Source of the DNA: GCA-2705995 sp048267965
GTDB lineage: Bacteria > Bacteroidota > Bacteroidia > Flavobacteriales_G > Salibacteraceae
Direction: 5' to 3'
DNA length: 64,000 bases
NCBI GenBank assembly: GCA_048267965.1
Contig: JBLWWK010000008.1
Coordinates: 1 to 64,000 of the forward strand
The notes under the pieces are model-generated. The model saw nothing but the letters and a program-made list of their open reading frames with translations, was not told the origin of the DNA and did no database searches. Within the stretch, counting starts at the first letter, position 1. Every line of letters starts with the position of its first letter. Shown one piece after another: positions 35,044 to 43,602 of this stretch. A program made the translations under genes and the position numbers.

Positions 35044-36546
35044 TTAACCGTTAGAACCCACTATCACTTTCATTCCGGGCTTCAGTTTATTAAAGTTGAG
35101 GTGCTGGTTATACTGTTTAAGTTTATCTACAGAAACTCCTCTTGCTTTGGCGATATCCCAAAGAGTGTCTCCACTCTGAATGGTGTAATAAATGTAATCG
35201 CCCTCTTTTAAAACTTGAGGTTTTGGCTTCGCTGCAGCACTTTTTGTAGAAGCACTATTGGCAGAAGCTTTGTAGTTTCCCTTCGGATAAATCACTAAAC
35301 GCTGACCCGCTCTAATATTATTACTTCTGAGCCCATTCCAGTGCCTCAAATTTGATACCGAAACGTTATACTGTTGAGCAATTTTTCCTAAATAGTCTCC
35401 AGACTTAACTCGATAGACCACTCTATCTTCCTCAAAGCGTTGAACAGTAGCGGTTCCATCGTTCTCTTTTTCTTTGATACTTTTTTGATACGCTAAATCT
35501 TCGTTTTGAATAAATAAACCCAATTTGCTTGTGGGTAGCACCAAGTAGTTCGATTTGTTATTGTACGCTGGTATGTAACCCATTTTGTACGATGGGTTTA
35601 AGAACTCAATATAATCGGTTGGTTCGTTAATAATTTGTGCCACTTCAGATAAATTGATAGGCTGGGTTACTACAACAGTATCCACCTCCCAAAAATTTGC
35701 TTCAGGCGCTACAGGGTATAAATTGTGAGCCGCTGCATTTTGCATAACGTAATTTACCGCAATAAAAGCAGGCACGTAACCACGTGTTTCCCTTGGTAAG
35801 TAAGGATATAAATCCCAATAATTACCATCTCTACTTCCCGAGCGTCTCATGGCTTTGTTTACGTTTCCGGGACCACAATTGTAAGCCGCTAATACAAGAT
35901 CCCACTTACCGTAGATGTCGTATAACTTGGTCATAAATTGGCAAGCCGCATGGGTAGATTTTATCGGATCCATCCGTTCATCCATGTACGAGTTTTGGTG
36001 CAACCCATACAGTTTTCCTGTGCTATACATAAATTGCCAAAGACCAGTGGCTCCTACACGAGAACGAGCTTTAGGGTTTAAGGCCGACTCTACAATAGCC
36101 AGGTATTTCATTTCAATAGGAATATCGTATTGATCTAAAATCTCTTCGAACAAAGGGAAATAGTAATGCTGAAGACCTAACATTCTTGAAGTTTGCTCTC
36201 TTCTTTTTACCGTGTAAAGGTTGATAAAAGCCTGAACGCGTTGATTATACACCAAATTGAAGGGTGTTAAAGAATCTAAGCGCGCTAGATGCTTTTGGTA
36301 ATGCGCATCTTCATAGGTAGGAACCGTATCTTTCGGAAAGTTGAATACATTTAATTCGTTGGTATCGATGATGCAGACATTGGCCTTGAAATAAGGCGTA
36401 CGAACCATTTCATCGAGCATTTTTAAAACCGGATCGTCTTGTTTAATTTGAAGACTATCTAATTTTAGTTGATTGGTATCGATAGGGTTGGCTAAATTAA
36501 CCAACGATACAAGTAGAAAAAACAGTGTGTAAATGTGTTTTATCAT
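35044..36546 (-). CDS. LysM-containing lytic transglycosylase (MltD-like)
   Basis: 500 residues. Signal peptide (about 1-20), then a lysozyme-like SLT domain (about 130-270) with catalytic Glu153 in KYLAIVESALNP and VGATGLWQFM and AYNCGPGNVNKA motifs. Two LysM peptidoglycan-binding domains follow (about 375-420, YRVKSGDYLGKIAQQ, and about 452-497, YTIQSGDTLWDIAKA). It cleaves glycan strands in the periplasm during wall remodelling. It forms a likely operon with the DUF4837 lipoprotein gene. Confidence 0.93.
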   Translation of the reverse strand: MIKHIYTLFFLLVSLVNLANPIDTNQLKLDSLQIKQDDPVLKMLDEMVRTPYFKANVCIIDTNELNVFNFPKDTVPTYEDAHYQKHLARLDSLTPFNLVYNQRVQAFINLYTVKRREQTSRMLGLQHYYFPLFEEILDQYDIPIEMKYLAIVESALNPKARSRVGATGLWQFMYSTGKLYGLHQNSYMDERMDPIKSTHAACQFMTKLYDIYGKWDLVLAAYNCGPGNVNKAMRRSGSRDGNYWDLYPYLPRETRGYVPAFIAVNYVMQNAAAHNLYPVAPEANFWEVDTVVVTQPINLSEVAQIINEPTDYIEFLNPSYKMGYIPAYNNKSNYLVLPTSKLGLFIQNEDLAYQKSIKEKENDGTATVQRFEEDRVVYRVKSGDYLGKIAQQYNVSVSNLRHWNGLRSNNIRAGQRLVIYPKGNYKASANSASTKSAAAKPKPQVLKEGDYIYYTIQSGDTLWDIAKARGVSVDKLKQYNQHLNFNKLKPGMKVIVGSNG

Positions 36547-36649
36547 GGTACTAAATAATTAACCAGAGCTGCTAAGTTAAGCGGTGAAAAATTACCAAAA
36601 TAGCCAGCTCTGGAAAAGTAATAAAGAAGAAAACGTTAACTACTAACGT

Positions 36650-38068
36650 TTAAAGTTGATGAGTATGATGTGCGAAGGCCAATAATTCTTTCTCAGTGAA
36701 AGGGCCCGACATGATTTGCAATCCTATTGGTAGTTGGTTAGAATGCGTTCCTACCGGAATAGAAATAGCCGGGGTTCCTGCCAAATTCGCCTGAACGGTA
36801 AAAATATCTTCTAAGTACATTTTTACAGGATCGTGGTTGTTTTCGCCAAATTTGAAAGCGGTATGTGGTGTAGTTGGGGTAATAATAAAGTCAAATTTGC
36901 TCAGAATTTCTTCGGTGGCATCTTTAATTAACCTTCTTACTTTTTGAGCTTTAGAGTAGTAAGCATCGTAATACCCAGCGCTAAGAACAAAAGTTCCCAT
37001 CATGATTCTGCGTTTTACTTCGGCTCCAAACCCTTCTGAGCGCGAGTTTACATAAGTAGACTCAATGTCTTGTGCTTGCTCGCTGCGGTAACCATAGTGT
37101 ATGCCATCAAAGCGAGATAAGTTCGAAGAAGCTTCTGCGTTGCTTATCACGTAATAGGTAGGAACCAATTTCTCTAAAAGAGGAAAACTGATTTCTTCTA
37201 CTTGATGACCTTCTTTCTTGAGAGCTTCTATTTTATCGAGCACCGATTGTTTTACCTCAGAGTCGATGTGCTCGCTGTGAATGGTTTCGGTAAGAACCGC
37301 AATTTTTTTCTTGCCAGAAACTTCTAGAGAAGTATACTCTTCTACAGGTTGATGACTAGCTGTAGAGTCGTGCTGATCTTTACCAGCAATTATTTCTAAA
37401 AGTAGCGCTGAATCTTTTACAGAATGTGAAAAAGGGCCAATTTGATCTAAAGACGAACCATAAGCAATGAGTCCCCAACGCGAAACACGACCATAAGTAG
37501 GCTTAAGACCTACCACACCGCAAAAAGCAGCTGGCTGGCGAATAGAACCTCCAGTATCTGAACCTAATGTGGCTAAACACATGTTGGCGGCAACGGCAAC
37601 AGCACTACCTCCAGAACTTCCGCCAGGAACTCTCGATTCGTCTATGGGATTTAAAACAGCACCAAAGGCCGATTTTTCGTTCGAACTACCCATAGCAAAC
37701 TCATCACAGTTTAAACGACCAATTATTATGGCGTCTTCTGCTAACAAGCGTTCTACAACGGTAGAGTTGTAAAGAGATTTAAACCCTTTTAAAATTTTAC
37801 TAGACGCAGATACATGATGATTTTTGTAGCAGATATTATCTTTAATACCGATTACCATCCCGGCTAAACGACCTGCATTGCCCGATGCGATTTTAGCATC
37901 AACTTCTTTCGCTTTTTCTGTAGCCGAAGCTTCGAATACTTCTAAAAAGGCATTTAGGTGTTTTTTTTCTTCTATAGTTTGAAGATAGCTTTTGGTAAGT
38001 TCAACACACGTGATGTTTCCTTTGCTTAAATCTTCTTGAACAGCTTCTAGCGATCGGTAATCTTTCAT
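36650..38068 (-). CDS. gatA: Asp/Glu-tRNA amidotransferase subunit A
   Basis: Glutaminase subunit of GatCAB, which converts mischarged Glu-tRNA-Gln or Asp-tRNA-Asn. 472 residues. The amidase triad is K76 (GIKDNI), S151 (PGGSSGGSA) and S175 (GSDTGGSIRQPA), spaced as in characterised GatA. Subunits B and C are not in the window. It follows tatA by 15 bases on the same strand. Confidence 0.95.
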   Translation of the reverse strand: MKDYRSLEAVQEDLSKGNITCVELTKSYLQTIEEKKHLNAFLEVFEASATEKAKEVDAKIASGNAGRLAGMVIGIKDNICYKNHHVSASSKILKGFKSLYNSTVVERLLAEDAIIIGRLNCDEFAMGSSNEKSAFGAVLNPIDESRVPGGSSGGSAVAVAANMCLATLGSDTGGSIRQPAAFCGVVGLKPTYGRVSRWGLIAYGSSLDQIGPFSHSVKDSALLLEIIAGKDQHDSTASHQPVEEYTSLEVSGKKKIAVLTETIHSEHIDSEVKQSVLDKIEALKKEGHQVEEISFPLLEKLVPTYYVISNAEASSNLSRFDGIHYGYRSEQAQDIESTYVNSRSEGFGAEVKRRIMMGTFVLSAGYYDAYYSKAQKVRRLIKDATEEILSKFDFIITPTTPHTAFKFGENNHDPVKMYLEDIFTVQANLAGTPAISIPVGTHSNQLPIGLQIMSGPFTEKELLAFAHHTHQL

Positions 38069-38083
38069 CTATCTGAACGTCAG

Positions 38084-38284
38084 TTATTTTCTTTCTTCTT
38101 TTTCGCCTTCTACCTTGTTGCTATCGCCTTTTTCGTTAGAGGCATTTTTAAATTCTTTGATACCTTCTCCAAGGCCTTTCATTAATTGAGGAATTTTTCT
38201 ACCCCCGAAAAGCAGTAGCACTACAAGAATGATAATAATCCATTCGTAGCCTCCTCCGAAGCCGATTAAAAAAATAGTGTCCAT
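38084..38284 (-). CDS. tatA: twin-arginine translocase subunit TatA/TatE
   Basis: 66 residues: one N-terminal membrane helix (about 13-28, WIIIILVVLLLFGG), the FGGRKIPQLMKGLGEGIKEFK amphipathic helix with its hallmark FG and GxGE residues, then a charged tail. It forms the pore ring for folded-protein export. It heads a pair with gatA and has its own TAnnTTTG promoter. Confidence 0.93.
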   Translation of the reverse strand: MDTIFLIGFGGGYEWIIIILVVLLLFGGRKIPQLMKGLGEGIKEFKNASNEKGDSNKVEGEKEERK

Positions 38285-38307
38285 ATTCTAGATCTAAATA
38301 ATTGGTG

Positions 38308-38315
38308 CAAAAGTA
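38308..38315 (-). promoter_or_regulatory. tatA promoter -7 element
   Basis: On the minus strand this reads TACTTTTG, an exact match 23 bases before the tatA ATG. Confidence 0.5.
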
Positions 38316-38354
38316 CGAAAACGAGCGGTGTAGAAATAACCTGTTTTGGTGAGT

Positions 38355-39572
38355 TTATTTAGCCTTGTATAACCAATATTCTGGGTTCAATAATTCGAGG
38401 CTCTGTCGAAGTTGAAACTCAAATTGCGATTTTCCATCTTGAACAAGTACCGTACCGATGGCTTGTTTGGTTTGTACTTTATCGCCTACACGTACAGAAA
38501 CATCTTTTAAGTTACCGTAGGCGGTAATAAAGTCTCCGTGGCGTAGCATAACTACCTTACCATAATTCGGAATTCTGATGATTTTCGATACTTCTCCTTC
38601 AAAAACGGCTCTAACGGTTGCACCCGCTTTTGTTTCAATAGTAATACCATCGTTTCTTGTTTTTACTTCTTTTAAAACCGGATGATAATTGATTCCGAAC
38701 GATTCTATAATTACGCCTTGTTCAACTGGCCAAGGTAATTTCCCTTTGTTGGTAGAAAAGCTGTTGGCTAATTCTTTGGCTTCTGGCGTAAGAACAAACT
38801 TGGTAGCTTTGCTGGTGTTAGCAGAAGCCCTCATGGCTTCTTCAATAATTTTCTCAATGGCTTTTTGCAGGGCTAATCGCTCTTTTTCTTTCTTTTTTAT
38901 TTCATCGCGTAATTCGCGTTCCTTCTGTTGAAGATCGCTGTAAACCTTATTTTGCTCTAACTTTTCGTCTGCTAAAAAAGCACGTTCTTGATCTTCAGAG
39001 CTTAGTAGCGTTTGTTTTTCGGCTTTTTGTCTAGAAAGCACTTCGTTGCGCTCTCTCAGCGCATCTTCTTTGGCTTTAATGGTTTCAACTTGCTTGGTTC
39101 TGTAATCAGAATACTGTTGCAAATAGCGAATGCGCTTGTACGCTTGGTTAAAATCATCAGCCGCAAAAATGAAGAGCAACTTATCTAAATCGTTGCGAGA
39201 TTTATGGGCAAACCGAATCATTTCAGCATATTCTTCTTTGAGGGTTTCAATCTCTTTTTCAAGCCCAGAAATGCTTTGTTTGTTTTCGTTAATTTCTTTG
39301 GTGAAAAGCGAAATTTCGTTTTTTATGGTTGAAATCAGTTCTTCTCGCTCTTTGATTTTTTTATTGATAATAACCAGTTGATTCAAAGAGGTTTCTTTGC
39401 TTTTGGTGGTTTCTTTTAAGAGCTGATTTTTGTATTCAATATCTTTTTTGAGGTTTTCTTTTTTCTTCTCGAGCTCTTTTTTGTTTTGCCCCATCAAAGG
39501 CAGGGCTACTACTAATAACAGTAGGAACACAAATCCTCGTTGATGAAAAAAACTAATTTTTAATTTGCTCAT
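38355..39572 (-). CDS. EnvC-like murein hydrolase activator, degenerate M23
   Basis: 405 residues from ATG 39572. N-terminal membrane anchor or signal (about 12-28), a long charged coiled coil (about 30-250) and a C-terminal LytM/M23 domain (about 280-400). The M23 metal ligands are missing: the HxxxD position reads NDGIT and the HxH position reads YGNL. EnvC-type factors that switch on amidases for septum splitting also lack these ligands, by family knowledge. An upstream ATG at 39617 would overlap the DUF4292 gene by 65 bases, so the later start is preferred; 20 bases still overlap. Confidence 0.88.
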   Translation of the reverse strand: MSKLKISFFHQRGFVFLLLLVVALPLMGQNKKELEKKKENLKKDIEYKNQLLKETTKSKETSLNQLVIINKKIKEREELISTIKNEISLFTKEINENKQSISGLEKEIETLKEEYAEMIRFAHKSRNDLDKLLFIFAADDFNQAYKRIRYLQQYSDYRTKQVETIKAKEDALRERNEVLSRQKAEKQTLLSSEDQERAFLADEKLEQNKVYSDLQQKERELRDEIKKKEKERLALQKAIEKIIEEAMRASANTSKATKFVLTPEAKELANSFSTNKGKLPWPVEQGVIIESFGINYHPVLKEVKTRNDGITIETKAGATVRAVFEGEVSKIIRIPNYGKVVMLRHGDFITAYGNLKDVSVRVGDKVQTKQAIGTVLVQDGKSQFEFQLRQSLELLNPEYWLYKAK

Positions 39573-40368
39573 ATTTTGAAGGAATTCTAAAAGAAAAAGA
39601 TAAAGATTCTTCCACATTTATTCTGCTGAAGTCGAGTTTTAGTTCAGCTGATTGGGCTGCTTGAATAAAAACGCTTAGCTGATGTGCAATGTTATTGTTT
39701 TCAATCGGTTTAAAATCGGTGTATTCGAAAGTTGCCGATTGGTCTGTTCGTAAGTCAAAAATAGAAGTTTTGGCCACGCGAAAGAATTTCGGATCGATCC
39801 AGGTGTTGTAAAACACTTCATTTTGATCAAACTTCTCGGGTTTTTCTTCTAATTGCTTTACTTTTCTTTTGTTGAGGCTGCTGAGTAAAAAGTGCTCTTT
39901 GGTGTTAGAACGCTTTATATTGTCGAGCGAGTCTAAACCAACGGGGTTGCCCAAAAGAAGGTTTTGTAGCATATTAAAACTAAGCGCTATATCTAGCTTT
40001 TGGCTAATAAAATCTACGTTGCCTTTGTAATAATTTCTATCGGTTCGGTTCATTAGAAACACACTGTCTGGTGTAATCATGAAACGAGCAGCTTCGTAAC
40101 CTACCGCACTAATCGATACCCAAATAATGCTATCCGTTTTCATGCGGATGTTCGCCTTAAACGAGTTTGATCCCTCGCCTTTTTTAAACTTTACAGAAGC
40201 CTTGGCAGATAGAAATGCCGGCTCGAATTTATTGCTATCAATTTCTTTGATTAATTCGGCTGTTTTTCGATTATCGGGCTTTTGCGTGGTGAGCTGCTGA
40301 GTAGATTTACAGCCTACCAAAACAGCGAGCGACAACGAAAGGTATATGAAGGGTAAAAGATGCTTCAT
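39553..40368 (-). CDS. DUF4292 family lipoprotein
   Basis: 271 residues with a lipoprotein signal (lipobox LVGC, cysteine 20). The rest resembles a LolA/LolB-like half-barrel (ASVKFKKGEGSNSFKANIRM, DSIIWVSISAVGYEAARFMI), which suggests lipid or lipoprotein handling in the periplasm, by inference. It sits between the TPR lipoprotein and EnvC-like genes in a minus-strand operon; its end overlaps the EnvC-like start. Confidence 0.83.
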   Translation of the reverse strand: MKHLLPFIYLSLSLAVLVGCKSTQQLTTQKPDNRKTAELIKEIDSNKFEPAFLSAKASVKFKKGEGSNSFKANIRMKTDSIIWVSISAVGYEAARFMITPDSVFLMNRTDRNYYKGNVDFISQKLDIALSFNMLQNLLLGNPVGLDSLDNIKRSNTKEHFLLSSLNKRKVKQLEEKPEKFDQNEVFYNTWIDPKFFRVAKTSIFDLRTDQSATFEYTDFKPIENNNIAHQLSVFIQAAQSAELKLDFSRINVEESLSFSFRIPSKYEQIKN

Positions 40369-40386
40369 GGCGAGAAGGCGCTTTAA

Positions 40387-42135
40387 TTATAGCTTTTGGC
40401 TATTAATTTTTTGCTCTAAGCTAGGATTTGATTCAATTTTTTGAGCTTCTTTCCATTTTTCAATGGCTTGCTCTTTTTGACCAGATTGGTACAAAATATC
40501 TCCAAAATGCTCAACTACTTCGGCACTCGTGTTCCCACCGTTATCATATGCCTTTTTGATCGTTTCCAATGCTAAATCGTAGCTTTTTAATTGGTATAAA
40601 ACCCATGCATATGTATCGAGGTAAGAAGCTGAATTAGGGTTTTGTTTAACGCATTTTTCTGCCATCTGACGGGCTTTCACTAAGTTCTCGTTATTTAGAC
40701 TTAAGAAATACGCGTAGTTATTGAGCACATACGTGTTGTTAGGGTTTAACTCTAAGGCTTGATCGTAATTAAGGTACGCTTGTTGGTGTTTGTCGAGTTG
40801 ATAGTAGGTGTCTCCTAAGTTGGCCAAAAATTGAACTTTTAAAGGATCGTTTTGCACTACTAATCCCTTGCCTTGCTCGAAAGCCAACACCGCATCTGTG
40901 TAGTTTTTGAGTTGTAAATGGCCAATGCCTTGATAGAGGTAAACCGATGGCTGCGAAGGAAAAAGTTCCATTGCCCTTTCGCTTTCTTCAACCAGGGCTT
41001 TAAAGTCTGACAATTGAGCGTTGATAAACAGCAATTCGTTCCAAACCATAAATCGAGAAGGGTCTAATTCTACCGATTTGCGAAACATTTCACGAGCTTC
41101 TGGCAACTGATTGTCGCGATTAAAGAAATCGCCCGAAACCGCATACCCTTTTGGATCGGCTGGGTGGGTTACTACAACAGAATCGCAGAGATCGTAAATC
41201 AATTTCTTCAGTTTTTCATCTTTTGCTGAAGATTGATAATAAGAAAGCAAAACTTCTATTTTGGTATCGATGCTTAGATCTTCGTGACCAAACGCTTCTC
41301 GTAAAGCAGCGTAGGCTTTATCGTTTTCACCTCCGTCTAAATAGTACTCGTACAAAGAGAGTTTTACCAAAGGGTTTTCTGGGTCGAAAGCTTGAAGTTT
41401 TTCATAAGTTTCAATGGCTTTTTCTTTTTGGCCCAGTTGTTTGTAGAGATTAGCTAATTGCCCGTAATAATTGGCATTATTAGGATAGTAAGCAATCAGA
41501 TTTTCAATTTCTTGAATGGCTTTGTCTTCTTTGCCTAAGCTGAGGTAGAGCTTGTGTTTTTGCTCACTTATTTGCTCGGTAATCCCAATTTTTTCTTCAA
41601 TTTGATTGTAGGTTTCAATGGCTTTTGTGTACTCATCGGTGAGTAAATAGTTGTTGGCCAATTCGTAATAATACTCTAATTGAAAGGGATGGTTTTCAAC
41701 GAGTTGCTCGTAGATTTCGATGGCTTCTTTGTTCTTGTTTTCTCTATCTAACAAGTAAGCATAATAGGCCAAGTACCAACGATTATCAGGAGAAGATTCA
41801 ACAGCGCGTTTTGCATAAGAAAGTGCTTCAGCAGAGAGCCTTTGCATTTCTTTCAATTGCGCTATTTCGAAGAGTGAAGCGCTGTGATTAGGGTCAATCT
41901 TTAAGCAGCGCTCAAAATACACCAAGGCCGTTCCAAAATCTTCTTTGATTTTGAAACGGTTGGCGTTCATAAAAGTATTCTTGAGTTTAATCTCTTCTTT
42001 CTCAGACTTTACCTCTTTTTGGCTTTTGTCTGTGTTAGAAACTGATTTTCTGGGGCCAGCACAGCTCGCCAAGAAAACAGAAGTTGAAAAAACTGCTAAA
42101 AAAAATAATTGCTTAATGTTCTGTAGTGTAATCAC
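40387..42135 (-). CDS. tetratricopeptide repeat lipoprotein
   Basis: About 582 residues with a lipoprotein signal (lipobox LASC). At least ten TPR-like units follow between about 50 and 570 (examples: YYYELANNYLLTDEYTKAIE and YGQLANLYKQLGQKEKAIE). TPR scaffolds mediate protein assembly; the partner is unknown. No ATG is available at the N-terminus: GTG 42135 or TTG 42138 are the candidates, giving a 23-26 base overlap with the upstream nucleotidyltransferase gene. The genes are probably translationally coupled. Confidence 0.88.
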   Translation of the reverse strand: MITLQNIKQLFFLAVFSTSVFLASCAGPRKSVSNTDKSQKEVKSEKEEIKLKNTFMNANRFKIKEDFGTALVYFERCLKIDPNHSASLFEIAQLKEMQRLSAEALSYAKRAVESSPDNRWYLAYYAYLLDRENKNKEAIEIYEQLVENHPFQLEYYYELANNYLLTDEYTKAIETYNQIEEKIGITEQISEQKHKLYLSLGKEDKAIQEIENLIAYYPNNANYYGQLANLYKQLGQKEKAIETYEKLQAFDPENPLVKLSLYEYYLDGGENDKAYAALREAFGHEDLSIDTKIEVLLSYYQSSAKDEKLKKLIYDLCDSVVVTHPADPKGYAVSGDFFNRDNQLPEAREMFRKSVELDPSRFMVWNELLFINAQLSDFKALVEESERAMELFPSQPSVYLYQGIGHLQLKNYTDAVLAFEQGKGLVVQNDPLKVQFLANLGDTYYQLDKHQQAYLNYDQALELNPNNTYVLNNYAYFLSLNNENLVKARQMAEKCVKQNPNSASYLDTYAWVLYQLKSYDLALETIKKAYDNGGNTSAEVVEHFGDILYQSGQKEQAIEKWKEAQKIESNPSLEQKINSQKL

Positions 42136-43117
42136 CAATACTTACATCTTTTTTACCGTGATCTAGCTGAACATGATTGCCCACCATAGAGTTGTCGAAG
42201 TTAACATTCTTTAATGTAGAGTTAGCGTAAATAATAGAATTGCTGATGATGCTATCTTCTACAATTGTGCTTTCGTGAATAGAAACGTGGGGTCCTACTA
42301 CACTATTAATAGCTTCTGCGTTTTTGCCAATGTAACACGGAGGTATAATTACCGAGTTTACAATAGTAGCTGATGCATGAACTAAATCTTGGTCTTTATT
42401 AAACTCTAAAACTTGGTGGTTGGTGTCTACAGTAGCATTTTTCTTGCCACAATCTAACCAAGCGTCTACTTTTCCTGGAGAGAATTTAAGACCTTGTTCA
42501 GTCATGTTTTTCAACGCATCAGGAAGTTGGTATTCACCGCCTTTAATTACGTTGTTATCAATTAAATACTGAAGTTCTTCTTTTAATTTTGCGCCATCTT
42601 TAAAGTAGTAAATCCCGATCATGGCTAAATCAGAAACAAACGTTTCTGGCTTCTCTACAAAGTCGATAATCTCGTTGTTATCGTTTACTTTAACCACACC
42701 AAATGCAGAAGGGTCTTCGATTTGTTTCACCCATAAGATGCCGTCTTTTTCAACATCTAAAGTGAAATCTGCTTTAAACAACGTATCGGCAAAAGCTACA
42801 ATCACGTTTCCGTCTAGCGCTTGCTCGGCACATAAAATGGCATGCGCTGTTCCTAAAGGATCATGCTGGTAAACAATGGTTCCTACGGCTCCTAAGCTTT
42901 CAGCAATGTTTTTTAAGTTCTCTTCAACTGCAGGCCCAAAAGAAGGTCCAATAATAAATGCTATTTCATCGATCGACTGATCACAAACTTTAGCAATATC
43001 TTCTACTAAACGCTGAACAATGGGTTTGCCAGCAATAGGAAGAAGCGGTTTAGGAGTAACTAATGTATGAGGTCTCATTCTTTTCCCCATACCTGCCATA
43101 GGTACAATTATTTTCAT
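42113..43117 (-). CDS. sugar-phosphate nucleotidyltransferase
   Basis: 334 residues. The N-terminal nucleotidyltransferase domain starts IIVPMAGMGKRMRPHTLVTPKPLLPIAGKP with the GxGxRxxPxTxxxPKPxxP signature, metal-binding AFADT near 107-111 and a GGEYQLPDAL acceptor segment. The C-terminal ~80 residues are a left-handed beta-helix (NSVVGPHVSIHESTI). It makes a nucleotide sugar such as dTDP- or UDP-glucose/GlcNAc; which one cannot be decided. It heads the TPR-DUF4292-EnvC operon and has its own promoter. Confidence 0.88.
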   Translation of the reverse strand: MKIIVPMAGMGKRMRPHTLVTPKPLLPIAGKPIVQRLVEDIAKVCDQSIDEIAFIIGPSFGPAVEENLKNIAESLGAVGTIVYQHDPLGTAHAILCAEQALDGNVIVAFADTLFKADFTLDVEKDGILWVKQIEDPSAFGVVKVNDNNEIIDFVEKPETFVSDLAMIGIYYFKDGAKLKEELQYLIDNNVIKGGEYQLPDALKNMTEQGLKFSPGKVDAWLDCGKKNATVDTNHQVLEFNKDQDLVHASATIVNSVIIPPCYIGKNAEAINSVVGPHVSIHESTIVEDSIISNSIIYANSTLKNVNFDNSMVGNHVQLDHGKKDVSIGDYTTEH

Positions 43118-43147
43118 TGGTTCGATTGCTTTTCGTGTTTAGGTAGC

Positions 43148-43155
43148 CAAAAGTA
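43148..43155 (-). promoter_or_regulatory. promoter -7 element of the nucleotidyltransferase operon
   Basis: On the minus strand this reads TACTTTTG, an exact match about 30 bases before the ATG at 43117. Confidence 0.5.
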
Positions 43156-43206
43156 AAATTTAATGGTATTAATAGGTACTTAATTGATTACGCCTTTTAG
43201 GTTATT

Positions 43207-43214
43207 TAATTTTG
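43207..43214 (+). promoter_or_regulatory. cupin gene promoter -7 element
   Basis: TAATTTTG, an exact TAnnTTTG match 16 bases before ATG 43231. Confidence 0.5.
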
Positions 43215-43230
43215 CATAAACGATTACATA

Positions 43231-43602
43231 ATGAATCTAAGTATTGAGCGATTAAATTTACTGGGTGAAAACGAAAATGGAGCTACTTTTTCACTAGAAA
43301 CACGCAGCGCCAGTGCATTTGTTTTTGCGCAACGAAAAAAGGGCTCGGTAAGCGGCAACCATTATCACAAAGGAGATTCTGCCGGTAAAAATCCTGAGAT
43401 TTTAATTTTAACGGCAGGAACCGCATCCGTTTATGCCAAAGATTTAACCACCGATGAAGAGCTTGAAGAGGTGATAGAGGCTCCTACTCAATTAAAAATT
43501 GGCGCGAATATTTTACACACCGTAACTGCCATCACCGATATTTCTTTTTTAGAGCTAAATTCTATCGAAGAACACAAAAAAGATACATATTACCCAAAAT
43601 GA
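43231..43602 (+). CDS. small cupin-fold protein
   Basis: 123 residues. GSVSGNHYHKGDSAGKNPE carries the His-x-His of cupin motif 1, and LHTVTAITDISFLELN resembles cupin motif 2. A single-domain metal-binding cupin is the best reading; similar small cupins accompany sugar-modifying genes, and the divergent neighbour is a sugar nucleotidyltransferase. Its enzymatic role is unknown. It ends exactly where the convergent antiporter gene ends. Confidence 0.75.
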   Translation: MNLSIERLNLLGENENGATFSLETRSASAFVFAQRKKGSVSGNHYHKGDSAGKNPEILILTAGTASVYAKDLTTDEELEEVIEAPTQLKIGANILHTVTAITDISFLELNSIEEHKKDTYYPK

